Below, in pieces: positions 1-6,351 of a DNA stretch of 34,819 nt (positions are counted from its first letter, which is position 1; each line of letters starts with the position of its first letter). The stretch lies in the NCBI GenBank assembly GCA_035352635.1, contig DAOPYA010000046.1:1-34819 (forward strand), read 5' to 3'. Below the pieces are notes generated by a model. That model made no database searches. It was not told the DNA's origin and worked only from the letters and a program-made list of their open reading frames with translations. This DNA is from Rifleibacterium sp035352635 (GTDB taxonomy: Bacteria; Muiribacteriota; Ozemobacteria; Ozemobacterales; Ozemobacteraceae). Position numbers and translations under genes: made by a program.

Positions 1-30
1 AGCCAGCAACGCAAAATAAAGGAGTTTTAT

Positions 31-450
31 ATGCTGTCAGCACGAACCAGACCAGAGAGTATTGCAGAAAAAATCGCGGTGACCGTCCGTTATAAAACCG
101 GTTTTATGGCCTCTTATGATCGCAACGGCAAACGGATTCACATGCAAACAAGCGGTGGGGTTGGAAATCCCAGTCGTTGCCGCCACCAGATCAACCCGTC
201 AAAACTTGACGAAATCTGGAAGAACGACAGGAACGTCGAAAGGGTCATCGTCCGCAATGGCGATATATACGCAATCATTTATAGCGCACCTTTATTCGAT
301 AAGAGCAGCGACAAGCCCTGGAACGGGGAAACTGGCGGTATCAAAGTCCAGGTTGCAGACAAAGGCCTTAGCCGCAAGATAATCATCTACCTCTTTCTCG
401 CTATAGCCGCTTGTTTCCTTGCTCCATACAAGTCTGGCCGTGAAGGTTGA
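31..450 (+). CDS. Hypothetical early protein with C-terminal membrane segment
   Basis: 139 residues, starting 8 bases after an AAGGAG ribosome binding site. I do not recognise the family. Residues about 1-115 look soluble and mixed in charge. Residues about 116-131 (KIIIYLFLAIAACFLAP) form one hydrophobic segment followed by a short basic tail, so the protein may be anchored in the inner membrane. It lies immediately before the MuB-like gene, where other transposable phages carry small genes between or around A and B. An antisense frame covers its 3' end but is probably a shadow. Confidence 0.7.
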   Translation: MLSARTRPESIAEKIAVTVRYKTGFMASYDRNGKRIHMQTSGGVGNPSRCRHQINPSKLDEIWKNDRNVERVIVRNGDIYAIIYSAPLFDKSSDKPWNGETGGIKVQVADKGLSRKIIIYLFLAIAACFLAPYKSGREG

Positions 451-453
451 ACC

Positions 454-612
454 ATGAAACCTGTATTCATTGCAAATATGCCGATTGTCTTCAGCCTGAT
501 GAAAAACCTTGAAAACAATCATCGGGCAGTTGAGATGCCTGTGGGCATCAAGAATCGCGGAAAACTTTTCCAGAAGACCGGCTTTATCGCAGCTGAATTC
601 GTAGGCGGGTAG
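454..612 (+). CDS. Possible 52-residue early protein
   Basis: An ATG three bases after the previous stop opens a 52-codon frame ending in TAG. An AAGG seven bases before the ATG could be a weak ribosome binding site. The product starts MKPVFIANMPIVFSLMKNLE and has no family I recognise. Codon choice resembles its neighbours. A competing antisense frame (651 to 292) has its own GAGGTG site, so this call is uncertain. Same-strand packing with both neighbours favours this one. Confidence 0.42.
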   Translation: MKPVFIANMPIVFSLMKNLENNHRAVEMPVGIKNRGKLFQKTGFIAAEFVGG

Positions 613-719
613 GGTCAACCTATTTAGAGCTTCGGAAACATTTTCAGACATTTATCACCTCAAAAGAAAAGACCGGCGGTGAGGCCGGCCCAAGAAATTA
701 AATCATAAGGGAGTTTAAC

Positions 720-1451
720 ATGAAGTCAATCGTCGCACCAGTGAAAAACATTGGAAATCTATTAGAGGCCAGCGAAGCGCTTCTGACCAGAACGCCGGGC
801 ACACCAGGCATCGGTCTGATCTTTGGCAAGTCGGGCCTGGGAAAAACCACCGCAACCGCCTGGTTTATTAACCGATGCAATGGGGTCTATATTCGGGCAT
901 TGGCCACCTGGACACCCGGCTCGATGCTCCAGACAATTCTTCGCGAACTAGACGTGGCGCCGACCAAATTGCGTGCTGCGCCAATGGTTTCGCAGATCGT
1001 CGATATTCTAAGGGTCACAGGCCGACCCTTATTCATCGATGAATTCGACTACATCGTCGAAGACAAAAAGATGACCGAAACCCTCAGAGATATCCACGAT
1101 CTGTCTTCGGTTCCGATCGTGCTTGTTGGCATGGACGGCGTGCAGCAAAAAGTGCAACTGCGTGACCAGTTCGTCAACCGTATTGCCCAGTGGGTTGAAT
1201 TCAAGCCTGCCGACTTCGAAGACACTCAACTGCTCAGCGGGGAGTTGTGCGAAGTTACGATCAAAGTCGAGTTGCTGCGCAAGCTGTTCGATGCATCAAA
1301 AGGAGTCATCAGGCTGATCGTGATCGGCCTTGATGCTATCGAGCGCAGAGCCCAGACACTCGGCATTGCTGAAATCGGCCTTGAAGAATGGGGAAATGCA
1401 AGCTTTTTCCTGTCCGAATCACCGAAGGCAAAAAAACGCGGAGGTTACTGA
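720..1451 (+). CDS. MuB-like transposition target-selection ATPase
   Basis: 243 residues. A Walker A motif GKSGLGKTT lies at residues 36-44 and a Walker B motif LFIDEFD at about 104-110, followed by a VLVGMDG segment expected for the next strand of an AAA+ core. This matches the AAA ATPases of the MuB / B3 / TniB type, which bind target DNA, deliver it to the transposase and keep the element from inserting into itself. It is shorter than Mu B (312 residues) because it lacks the long N-terminal DNA-binding part; the D3112/B3-type proteins are similarly short. A GGGAG ribosome binding site lies 7 bases before the ATG. The transposase should be upstream of the window. Confidence 0.9.
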   Translation: MKSIVAPVKNIGNLLEASEALLTRTPGTPGIGLIFGKSGLGKTTATAWFINRCNGVYIRALATWTPGSMLQTILRELDVAPTKLRAAPMVSQIVDILRVTGRPLFIDEFDYIVEDKKMTETLRDIHDLSSVPIVLVGMDGVQQKVQLRDQFVNRIAQWVEFKPADFEDTQLLSGELCEVTIKVELLRKLFDASKGVIRLIVIGLDAIERRAQTLGIAEIGLEEWGNASFFLSESPKAKKRGGY

Positions 1452-1453
1452 TC

Positions 1454-1951
1454 ATGCAAGAGGCAAACAAATCAAATAATTTTGCAGATCAAAGCTGGTA
1501 TGAGCTGCTTATCATGGCCTATAACCGCTTTGGGCAGAATTCGAGAAAACTGAGTAAAGAGCTCGACCTACCTTTCACGACTCTGCTCTCGTGGCTTAAA
1601 AAGAAGCGCGAGCCCAAAGATACCGACAGCGTCAAGGCTTTACTGCTGGAATATTTCAATAAGCCCTACGTTAGCGGCCCCAATCCGAATGTCATGGCCA
1701 GAATCTGGCAGACGATGCGCTGCATGAAACAATTTTCAGACAAAGAACTGATTGCCATAACAAGATCTTCCAAAAATTATTGCCAGCAGGTCATAAAGAC
1801 TCTTCAAGCCTGCGACTATCTGAGGCCCCTATCAGCTGAGCTGCGCATATTCGTTCTGGTTCGTGATACCGGCCCCAAGCCGCCGGTTATTAACAAAAAG
1901 CGCACTGCTATCTACGACAACAACACTAATCAGGAGGTATGGGGCGTATGA
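1454..1951 (+). CDS. Helix-turn-helix DNA-binding protein downstream of MuB
   Basis: 165 residues from the ATG at 1454, chosen because GGAGG lies 9-10 bases before it; an in-frame ATG at 1388 lies inside the MuB-like gene and is less likely. Residues about 29-49 (SRKLSKELDLPFTTLLSWLK) look like a helix-turn-helix. A second possible DNA-binding segment is at about 80-115, with alternating helices (FSDKELIAITRSSKNYCQQV) like a winged helix. Its place after the ATPase matches small regulators in B3/D3112-like phages. It could regulate early transcription or assist transposition; the exact role is unknown. Confidence 0.72.
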   Translation: MQEANKSNNFADQSWYELLIMAYNRFGQNSRKLSKELDLPFTTLLSWLKKKREPKDTDSVKALLLEYFNKPYVSGPNPNVMARIWQTMRCMKQFSDKELIAITRSSKNYCQQVIKTLQACDYLRPLSAELRIFVLVRDTGPKPPVINKKRTAIYDNNTNQEVWGV

Positions 1952-2199
1952 ACAGTAAAGAACCGGTATTTGAGAAATGCAATTCAGAAAAAATGTGCAC
2001 CTGGCTGGCAGATCGCGTCGAGTGCGTTGGGTTCTCTGGTAAGGGCCTGGTTCCTGTTTATAGGCTCAACATGCACGGCAAACTCACTTCCGTGCTTTAT
2101 GGGGTCAAATACAAACAGGCACGCGGCGACAACGGCATATTGATCAACCACTGCCCTTTCTGTGGGCAAACACCGGGCTTGTTCGCCAGGGAAAGGTAG
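1948..2199 (+). CDS. Small protein with C-terminal zinc-knuckle-like motif
   Basis: 83 residues. The ATG at 1948 is preferred to the in-frame ATG at 1939 because the strong CAGGAGGT site lies 9 bases before it, and the start overlaps the preceding stop as ATGA. Near the C-terminus is NHCPFCGQTPG. The CPFC pair resembles the C-x2-C zinc ligands common in small phage early proteins. Other cysteines (CNSEKMC near the N-terminus and C33) could complete a metal site. No function assigned. Confidence 0.68.
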   Translation: MNSKEPVFEKCNSEKMCTWLADRVECVGFSGKGLVPVYRLNMHGKLTSVLYGVKYKQARGDNGILINHCPFCGQTPGLFARER

Positions 2200-2201
2200 C
2201 C

Positions 2202-2447
2202 ATGAAATTCAGATCAGTCAAAAAATACCTCAATAAGAAACTTCGGCGACTTGAATGCCAGGCTACTGATCACGTCGGGTGCAAAACTTCCTGCTGTTTT
2301 GACTGCCGGGAAGTATGCGGCGAGGTCTGCAAACATGCCTATGAATACCGATTGAGCTTCACGACTTCCTGCCGTCATTTGATTGCCAGGCAAGCTCTCA
2401 ACCATGTGCGCCGGCTGCAAAAAATCAGAAAGGAACGCAAACCATGA
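2202..2447 (+). CDS. Cysteine-rich basic small protein
   Basis: 81 residues, starting after a GAAAGG site. Nine cysteines are spread through residues 19-57, including CKTSCCFDCREVCGEVC. The ends are strongly basic (KKYLNKKLRRL and RRLQKIRKERK). This suggests a zinc-bound fold that might touch nucleic acid, but I do not recognise the family. The stop overlaps the next start as ATGA, so it is translated within the same early message. Confidence 0.65.
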   Translation: MKFRSVKKYLNKKLRRLECQATDHVGCKTSCCFDCREVCGEVCKHAYEYRLSFTTSCRHLIARQALNHVRRLQKIRKERKP

Positions 2448-2743
2448 ACACTATTGCAAGAATTACCAGGCTGCAGAGTCTGACGGCCGAGATCAGAACC
2501 AGAATGATGGGCAACCTGTATCAGTTTGAAAACCTCAAAGAAGAAAACGCCCCCGACCTTTCGCTTGAAATCGTGGCCGGTTATCTGCAGCAGGCTTCTG
2601 AAGACGCTTGTGCCGTTGCCGAAGCTATGTGCGGTCGATTCACGACCGTTCAGGAAATGGCGCTGCTGGCTGAGCTTTCCGAAAGAAGTTTCGGCGAGTT
2701 CCTGCGTGCCTTCCAGGCATGGAAAGAACAATGCCTCCACTAA
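2444..2743 (+). CDS. Hypothetical early protein
   Basis: 99 residues, predicted mostly alpha-helical and acidic, with no motif I can name. It overlaps the preceding gene by four bases and has AAAGGAACGCAAACC upstream as a possible ribosome binding site. It sits directly before gam in the early operon. Confidence 0.65.
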   Translation: MNTIARITRLQSLTAEIRTRMMGNLYQFENLKEENAPDLSLEIVAGYLQQASEDACAVAEAMCGRFTTVQEMALLAELSERSFGEFLRAFQAWKEQCLH

Positions 2744-2901
2744 TCGGTTGTCTGCCCTGGCGGCGCAGAATTGAGCCAGCAATCTGCCTGCTTAAAAGAT
2801 TGCACGCCAGGGTTTTACTCGCCAGGGGCGAAATGCGCCACTGGATATGGAAATGTTGCGACTGCCTTACCGGGCAGGAAATTGAAAGGAGACACAAGCA
2901 A

Positions 2902-3420
2902 ATGGCCAGAACCAAAATTGAAGTAAACCGTGAGATACCCAGAACCCGTCAGGAGCTCGTTGATCAGATCGCCGAACTTGGCCGCCAGGAACGCCTGCGC
3001 AGTAAGATCGAAAACGAAATGAACGAGGCAATTACCAAGCTGAAGAAGCGCTACGAGGAAGATGCCGAACCATGCAACCAGAAAATTAAGGCTATCATCG
3101 GCGGCGTCGAGGCTTATTGCGAAGTTTATCGTGACGAGTTGACCGACGGCGGCAAAACCAAAACCGTCACCTTGCCTTCTGGCACTCTTTCATGGCGCAA
3201 GTGCCCGCCTTCGTGCCGAATTACCAAGCCCGATGATGTCATCGCCCTCTTGAAAAAGAAAGGCCTGTCGCGATTCATTCGCGTCAAGGAAGAAATCAGC
3301 AAAGACCTCATTCTTACCGAACCAGCGGCAGTAGCCACAATCAAGGGCATCGCCATCGTCAGTGAAAAAGAAGAACTCTCGATTGAGCCATACGAAGTGA
3401 AACTGGAGGCAGTAGCATAG
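2902..3420 (+). CDS. gam: Gam-like host-nuclease inhibitor
   Basis: 172 residues, close to the 174 of Mu Gam. Conserved stretches match the family: EMNEAITKLKKRYEE near residue 40, the YRDELTDGGKTKTV segment near 83-96, SWRKCPPSCRI, and RFIRVKEEISKDLIL. Gam binds the ends of double-stranded DNA as a Ku-like dimer and blocks host exonucleases such as RecBCD, protecting incoming phage DNA. The ATG at 2902 is chosen because an AAGGAG site lies about 10 bases upstream and it gives the family length. The frame stays open upstream to 2719, giving a possible basic, Cys-containing extension. Confidence 0.92.
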   Translation: MARTKIEVNREIPRTRQELVDQIAELGRQERLRSKIENEMNEAITKLKKRYEEDAEPCNQKIKAIIGGVEAYCEVYRDELTDGGKTKTVTLPSGTLSWRKCPPSCRITKPDDVIALLKKKGLSRFIRVKEEISKDLILTEPAAVATIKGIAIVSEKEELSIEPYEVKLEAVA

Positions 3421-3424
3421 CGAA

Positions 3425-3465
3425 ACAGGGCTTCGGCCCTGTCGCCGGAACGTGGCGGTTCCGGC
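3425..3465 (+). promoter_or_regulatory. Two tandem GC-rich hairpins after gam
   Basis: ACAGGGC (3425-3431) and GCCCTGT (3436-3442) pair around a TTCG tetraloop. One base later GCCGGAAC (3444-3451) and GTTCCGGC (3458-3465) pair around GTGGCG. No T-run follows either, so they are not simple intrinsic terminators. They may stabilise the upstream message, mark a processing site or slow ribosome passage. Confidence 0.55.
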
Positions 3466-3501
3466 CTGATGAGCAGCCAGATGAAGCGTTCAGGAGAAAC
3501 C

Positions 3502-3777
3502 ATGGCAGAAAGCGTAAAAGACATAATCGAAAGACTTCGAGCCAAACAACTCGGCTGGTGGAAGCACCTCAAGAGCGAGGGCTGGCATCTCTGTGCGATC
3601 TGCCGGAAAAAGCCCGTGGCGAAGGAAGCGACCGTCTGTGCTTTCTGCGCCGAGTTGCAACGCAAGGGCAAGTTACCAAAGACTTATGCGCCCGACCGCC
3701 CGGCTCATTCAGGAGTTTCCGAGAAACCGCAACTGTTGCCACCAGCAAAAAAGGAGGGCCCGGATGACAAACAATGA
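3502..3777 (+). CDS. Small zinc-ribbon-like protein
   Basis: 91 residues from the ATG at 3502, which has AGGAG seven bases upstream; an in-frame ATG at 3469 lacks a good site. Residues about 32-50 contain CAIC and CAFC separated by 11 residues, a C-x2-C / C-x2-C arrangement typical of a zinc ribbon. The tail is Pro/Lys rich and probably flexible. It overlaps gemA by 14 bases, implying translational coupling. The function is unknown. Confidence 0.68.
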   Translation: MAESVKDIIERLRAKQLGWWKHLKSEGWHLCAICRKKPVAKEATVCAFCAELQRKGKLPKTYAPDRPAHSGVSEKPQLLPPAKKEGPDDKQ

Positions 3778-4192
3778 CAGCCCGGAACAAAGGCGAAAAG
3801 ACCTGGCCATGATTCACCTGGCTAAAAAAGATCTCGGTCTAGATGATGATATGTATCGCGACATTCTCAAGCAGTGTTGCGGTGTCGAATCATCGGCCGA
3901 TCTAGACCAGCCCAATCGACGCAAACTGTTAGCCTTTTTTCGTGGACGTGGCTGGGGTCGGAAAGATTACCGCCAGGGCCGACCGAAAAACATGAATGTG
4001 CCAGATCGCAGTCGGATGCTGAGAAAGATTGAGGCGCTTCTGGCAGACGCGAAACGCCCCTGGGGTTATGCGGATGCCTTGGCAAAACGCATTTGCAAAG
4101 TAGATTCGCTCACATTTTGCGAGCCGGCACAACTGGGAAAGGTCATCTCGGCGCTGATGTATGACGCAAAGCGCAACGGCCGCGTGGCCTGA
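3764..4192 (+). CDS. gemA: GemA / Mu gp16-like regulatory protein (DUF1018)
   Basis: 142 residues starting at the ATG at 3764, six bases after AAGGAGG. The family pattern is clear: IHLAKKDLGLDDDMYRDIL near the start, GVESSADL, then FFRGRGWGRK and KIEALLADAKRPWGYADALA, with a final helix ending in DAKRNGR. In Mu, gp16 (GemA) affects host DNA gyrase, replication timing and host gene expression. Its neighbours gam and mor are in the same order as in Mu-like phages. Confidence 0.9.
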   Translation: MTNNDSPEQRRKDLAMIHLAKKDLGLDDDMYRDILKQCCGVESSADLDQPNRRKLLAFFRGRGWGRKDYRQGRPKNMNVPDRSRMLRKIEALLADAKRPWGYADALAKRICKVDSLTFCEPAQLGKVISALMYDAKRNGRVA

Positions 4193-4213
4193 CAGTGAAA
4201 GGAGTTTTGCATC

Positions 4214-4567
4214 ATGGGTAAACCGGTAGTTGAATTGCCAGAAATACTGTTGATCATCGCTGAAAGCATTGGCACCCAGCTTGAAGCCGACGGCATTGCC
4301 GCCGACCGGGCCGCAGCCTTCGCGATTAATGCTGCCAAGACTCTGATGCAAACCTTCGGTGGCGAGAATATTTACATACCGAAGGGCACTTACGTCGAGT
4401 TCACCAAACGAGACCGTGAAATGGTCGCCCTGTTGTCGCATCTGAAAATGCGCGAGGTTTGCGCCAGATACAACATCACGCAGCGCCGATTGTATCAGAT
4501 TATTCATGCTGTCTATGACGGTATCGAAAAGCCGACCCAGCTCGATCTGTTTGACCCCGGGGAATAA
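4214..4567 (+). CDS. mor: Mor-family late/middle transcription activator
   Basis: 117 residues, with GGAG nine bases before the ATG. The GGENIYIPKG motif at residues about 49-58 is the dimerisation-strand signature of the Mor/C family. A helix-turn-helix follows at about 70-100 (HLKMREVCARYNITQRRLYQ). Mor and C bind a dyad centred near -43 of promoters with poor -35 boxes and recruit RNA polymerase. No separate C gene is visible, so this protein may directly activate the late promoters carrying the palindromes at 7519, 14996 and 24483. Confidence 0.9.
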   Translation: MGKPVVELPEILLIIAESIGTQLEADGIAADRAAAFAINAAKTLMQTFGGENIYIPKGTYVEFTKRDREMVALLSHLKMREVCARYNITQRRLYQIIHAVYDGIEKPTQLDLFDPGE

Positions 4568-4570
4568 AAC

Positions 4571-4723
4571 ATGTCTGTCGAAATTGAAAAACCTTCTGAA
4601 GAAAGACGTTACATGGTGTTTCTCGTGGTTAATGAGTATTTGTCGGCAACGCTGAGAGGTAGCCATGAAGAAATCGAAAAAGCCTGGAAGGCTTTGAACA
4701 AATTACAGGAGAGTGGCGATTGA
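4571..4723 (+). CDS. Hypothetical 50-residue protein
   Basis: ATG three bases after the mor stop, with GGGGAATAAAAC before it. The 50-residue product reads MSVEIEKPSEERRYMVFLVV and ends EKAWKALNKLQESGD, looking like a small strand-helix protein. Its stop overlaps the TTG start of the next gene. The family is not recognised. Confidence 0.6.
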   Translation: MSVEIEKPSEERRYMVFLVVNEYLSATLRGSHEEIEKAWKALNKLQESGD

Positions 4724-4908
4724 ACCGAGAAGAATTGATTGCAAGATTCGAAAAGTATGATTTCCGTGACCCGCTGGGCCATCCCCTGGTGAATTGCCTC
4801 GATTTTCAGATGTTGATCGACCAGGCGATTGCCGACGCTGCCCAGGTAAAACAACTTGAGCGCCACCTATGCGGAGGCAGGCCTAATGCAACACCTCATG
4901 GAAATTGA
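4720..4908 (+). CDS. Hypothetical 62-residue protein (TTG start)
   Basis: The only suitable start is TTG at 4720, overlapping the preceding TGA, with CAGGAGAG upstream. The product is 62 residues and mostly helical (NREELIARFEKYDFRDPLGH, then a DFQMLIDQAIADA helix). The 3' end overlaps the next gene by 23 bases. No function can be assigned. Confidence 0.55.
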   Translation: MNREELIARFEKYDFRDPLGHPLVNCLDFQMLIDQAIADAAQVKQLERHLCGGRPNATPHGN

Positions 4909-5083
4909 AGCTGTCCGTGACCTGGTGGAAAATGCCCCGACCCCATCAGAAGCGGTCGAAGCCGTAGAGGGCTATCTGGCCCGAAACCGTGACTCCCCCG
5001 AACCTCTCCACGCCACCGTCTGGCTCCTGGTCATCAATCACTTTCAGCTGCGCTTAAGAAAGGGAAAACATGAAAAAGTATAA
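4886..5083 (+). CDS. Hypothetical 65-residue protein
   Basis: The ATG at 4886 is chosen over the in-frame ATG at 4856 because GCGGAGG lies about 9 bases upstream. The product is helical, with EIEAVRDLVENAPTPSEAVE near the start and a basic tail (RLRKGKHEKV). It overlaps the genes on both sides, as expected in a coupled early operon. The family is not recognised. Confidence 0.58.
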   Translation: MQHLMEIEAVRDLVENAPTPSEAVEAVEGYLARNRDSPEPLHATVWLLVINHFQLRLRKGKHEKV

Positions 5084-5300
5084 GGCAAAAAGACTGATGC
5101 AGAATGGTTTCCGTGAAACTCTGTATGTGGATCGTGGAAAAGACGGTCAATTCAGAGTATATGCAAAAATTGCCGGAAAACGCCGAATCTTCCGCCCGCT
5201 TTCCAGGCCATGGCTTATTGAAAACAGCGCTCAACAATACCTTGATGACTACGCCGCCAAAAATGACCTCGAAGAACTCGGAACAGCAGTTCTCGGTTAA
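5070..5300 (+). CDS. Hypothetical basic 76-residue protein
   Basis: ATG preceded by AAAGGGAAAAC. The product is basic and begins KKYKAKRLMQNGFRETLYVD with a second half of short helices. An overlapping frame (5104-5313) has no ribosome binding site and is treated as a shadow. It is the last gene before the transposase-type repeat at 5305. Confidence 0.58.
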   Translation: MKKYKAKRLMQNGFRETLYVDRGKDGQFRVYAKIAGKRRIFRPLSRPWLIENSAQQYLDDYAAKNDLEELGTAVLG

Positions 5301-5304
5301 CGAA

Positions 5305-5320
5305 GACAAATGATTTGACT
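5305..5320 (-). repeat. Inverted copy of right-end 16-bp transposase-type repeat
   Basis: GACAAATGATTTGACT here is the reverse complement of AGTCAAATCATTTGTC, matching the four right-end repeats (consensus AGTCAAAYCATSTGTC) within one or two bases. It is followed by ATAAGG, as is the copy at 6285. It lies in the short gap between two genes, so it may be an operator or an internal transposase/repressor site. Confidence 0.7.
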
Positions 5321-5336
5321 ATAAGGAGAACCCAGT

Positions 5337-5765
5337 ATGAATGCGCAAAAATTCGCAGAGGAATTTGTAACCATAGACTTTGTTGAAAGCAGCGGCTGTT
5401 ATGGCCACTATCCATACCAAATGTTTGTCGAAATGGCGGATGAATCAGTTGAAGTAAATGCTCTGGCTCTTGGTGACGTCAGGCAGTGCTACAGCATTTT
5501 CGCTTCAAAGCTTGCCAAACAGGCAAAATCAGTATTTATGGCCCTGGATTTTCCAGCCAGCGGTGATATGGTGAATGACTTTGTTGCAGTATTTGCCGTT
5601 GAAAATGGCATCGTCGAGATATTTGCAATTCCATATGATCCTGCAACTGGCGACAAAAAAGAACCCATTAAAACGAGCCATTTGCTGACCGCGATTAAAT
5701 CACAATTTGTGGCTTTTATCGGGATTTCTTATTTAGACGGATATGTGGCTACAGGGAGAAACTAA
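5337..5765 (+). CDS. Hypothetical 142-residue protein
   Basis: AAGGAG lies 9-10 bases before the ATG. The product has mixed alternating strands and helices (FVAVFAVENGIVEIFAIPYD, then a SQFVAFIGISYLDG segment) and no motif I recognise. It is the first gene after the end-like repeat and is followed without a gap by the next gene (TAATG overlap), so the three genes 5337-6186 form one cassette. Confidence 0.65.
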   Translation: MNAQKFAEEFVTIDFVESSGCYGHYPYQMFVEMADESVEVNALALGDVRQCYSIFASKLAKQAKSVFMALDFPASGDMVNDFVAVFAVENGIVEIFAIPYDPATGDKKEPIKTSHLLTAIKSQFVAFIGISYLDGYVATGRN

Positions 5766-5956
5766 TGAAAAAGGGCGGATGGGCTTATCTCGATAATGCT
5801 AGAAAGGCGCATTTCTTTATTCAGGGCCGTTCGCTTTGCCGAAAATGGCTTTACCTTGGGTTTTGCGTTAATCGTGATGAAATCGGTGACCCGGATAATT
5901 GCAAGGCTTGTGAACGCATGCTGATTGCCAGAAAGAAGGAGAAAAAGGAACAATGA
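5765..5956 (+). CDS. Small Cys-containing protein
   Basis: 63 residues, starting at an ATG that shares a base with the previous stop; GGGAG lies 9-10 bases upstream. It contains HFFIQGRSLCRKW, then FCVNRD and CKAC, leaving four cysteines that could bind zinc, and a very basic end (RKKEKKEQ). I have seen this GRSLC-type pattern in small phage and bacterial proteins of unknown role. Function not assigned. Confidence 0.62.
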   Translation: MKKGGWAYLDNARKAHFFIQGRSLCRKWLYLGFCVNRDEIGDPDNCKACERMLIARKKEKKEQ

Positions 5957-6186
5957 AAAAACTGCTTTTAATTGTGTGCCTGGTCGCGGCTTCTGGCTGT
6001 AGTAATCCGATCAGTTCTGCAGTTGATAAAGAAGGCGAAGAAACCCGCATTCAAATGCAGACTGAACTGGCCACCGCAAAGAACGAAATCAACGCCGAAC
6101 TGCAGCGCCAGCTCGAAACCATGTATGTAAACATTTCCGGCCAGCTGGTCAGCGTTATGCAGTTTCTTTACCCCGGCAATCGATAA
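5953..6186 (+). CDS. Small predicted lipoprotein
   Basis: 77 residues. The N-terminus KKLLLIVCLVAASGC is a basic n-region plus hydrophobic core ending in a plausible lipobox (ASGC, Cys16), so the mature protein would be lipid-anchored. The rest is a long acidic/amphipathic helix (TELATAKNEINAELQRQLET), suggesting a coiled coil. It could be a spanin-like or superinfection-related envelope protein. Its position away from the lysis genes makes a spanin role less likely. Confidence 0.65.
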   Translation: MKKLLLIVCLVAASGCSNPISSAVDKEGEETRIQMQTELATAKNEINAELQRQLETMYVNISGQLVSVMQFLYPGNR

Positions 6187-6187
6187 A

Positions 6188-6262
6188 TGCCTGGAAGGAA
6201 AACCACACGCAAGCATCCCGGGCATCGGGCGTGTGGAGCGGGTTCAAATCCCGCACCAGGCA
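6188..6262 (+). ncRNA. tRNA-like element (degenerate or mimic tRNA)
   Basis: TGCCTGG (6188-6194) pairs with CCAGGCA (6256-6262). The T arm is canonical: GCGGG, loop TTCAAAT, CCCGC at 6238-6254. The length of 75 bases is tRNA-sized. There is no normal D arm (only GGAAAACC). In place of a standard anticodon arm there is an 8-bp stem CCACACGC / GCGTGTGG with a large loop that could form an inner CCCG/CGGG hairpin. No seven-base anticodon loop with U33 can be drawn and CCA is not encoded. I conclude it is a decayed tRNA or a tRNA mimic, not a working elongator tRNA. Confidence 0.5.
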
Positions 6263-6284
6263 ACGACACAAAACTTTAACTAAG

Positions 6285-6323
6285 GACAGATGATTTGACT
6301 ATAAGAAAAAAAGTGATTTGACA
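6285..6323 (-). repeat. Two end-type repeats overlapping the C4/ant promoter
   Basis: GACAGATGATTTGACT (6285-6300) is the exact reverse complement of the first right-end repeat (34726-34741). A weaker copy, 6308-6323, lies 23 bp further on and shares TGATTTGAC. The right-end repeats are spaced 22-24 bp. The second copy contains the TTGACA -35 box of the promoter at 6318, so binding here by a transposase or a related repressor should shut that promoter. Confidence 0.7.
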
Positions 6324-6346
6324 AGCGGAGTGAAAACCGTTATAAA
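6318..6346 (+). promoter_or_regulatory. Strong sigma70 promoter for C4 RNA and antirepressor
   Basis: TTGACA (6318-6323), a 17-base spacer and TATAAA (6341-6346) give a near-consensus promoter. Transcription would begin near 6352-6354, just before the structured C4-type RNA. The -35 box lies inside an end-type repeat, which implies repression by the repressor or transposase. Confidence 0.85.
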
Positions 6347-6351
6347 GAGTT

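Noticed and set aside
292..651. Minus-strand frame of 119 codons with a GAGGTG site before its ATG
   Set aside because: It would overlap a well-supported + strand gene by 159 bases and run against the whole operon. The + strand alternative at 454-612 was kept with low confidence, but this frame is not fully excluded.
5104..5313. Second + strand frame overlapping the 5070-5300 gene
   Set aside because: No ribosome binding site and almost wholly inside a better-supported gene.
5315..5343. Possible promoter with TTGACT at 5315
   Set aside because: A 17-base spacer leads to TGAATG, which is a poor -10, and the TTGACT is part of the end-type repeat.
6188..6262. Functional tRNA gene
   Set aside because: The acceptor and T arm are good, but no D arm or seven-base anticodon loop can be drawn. 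Kept as a tRNA-like element only.
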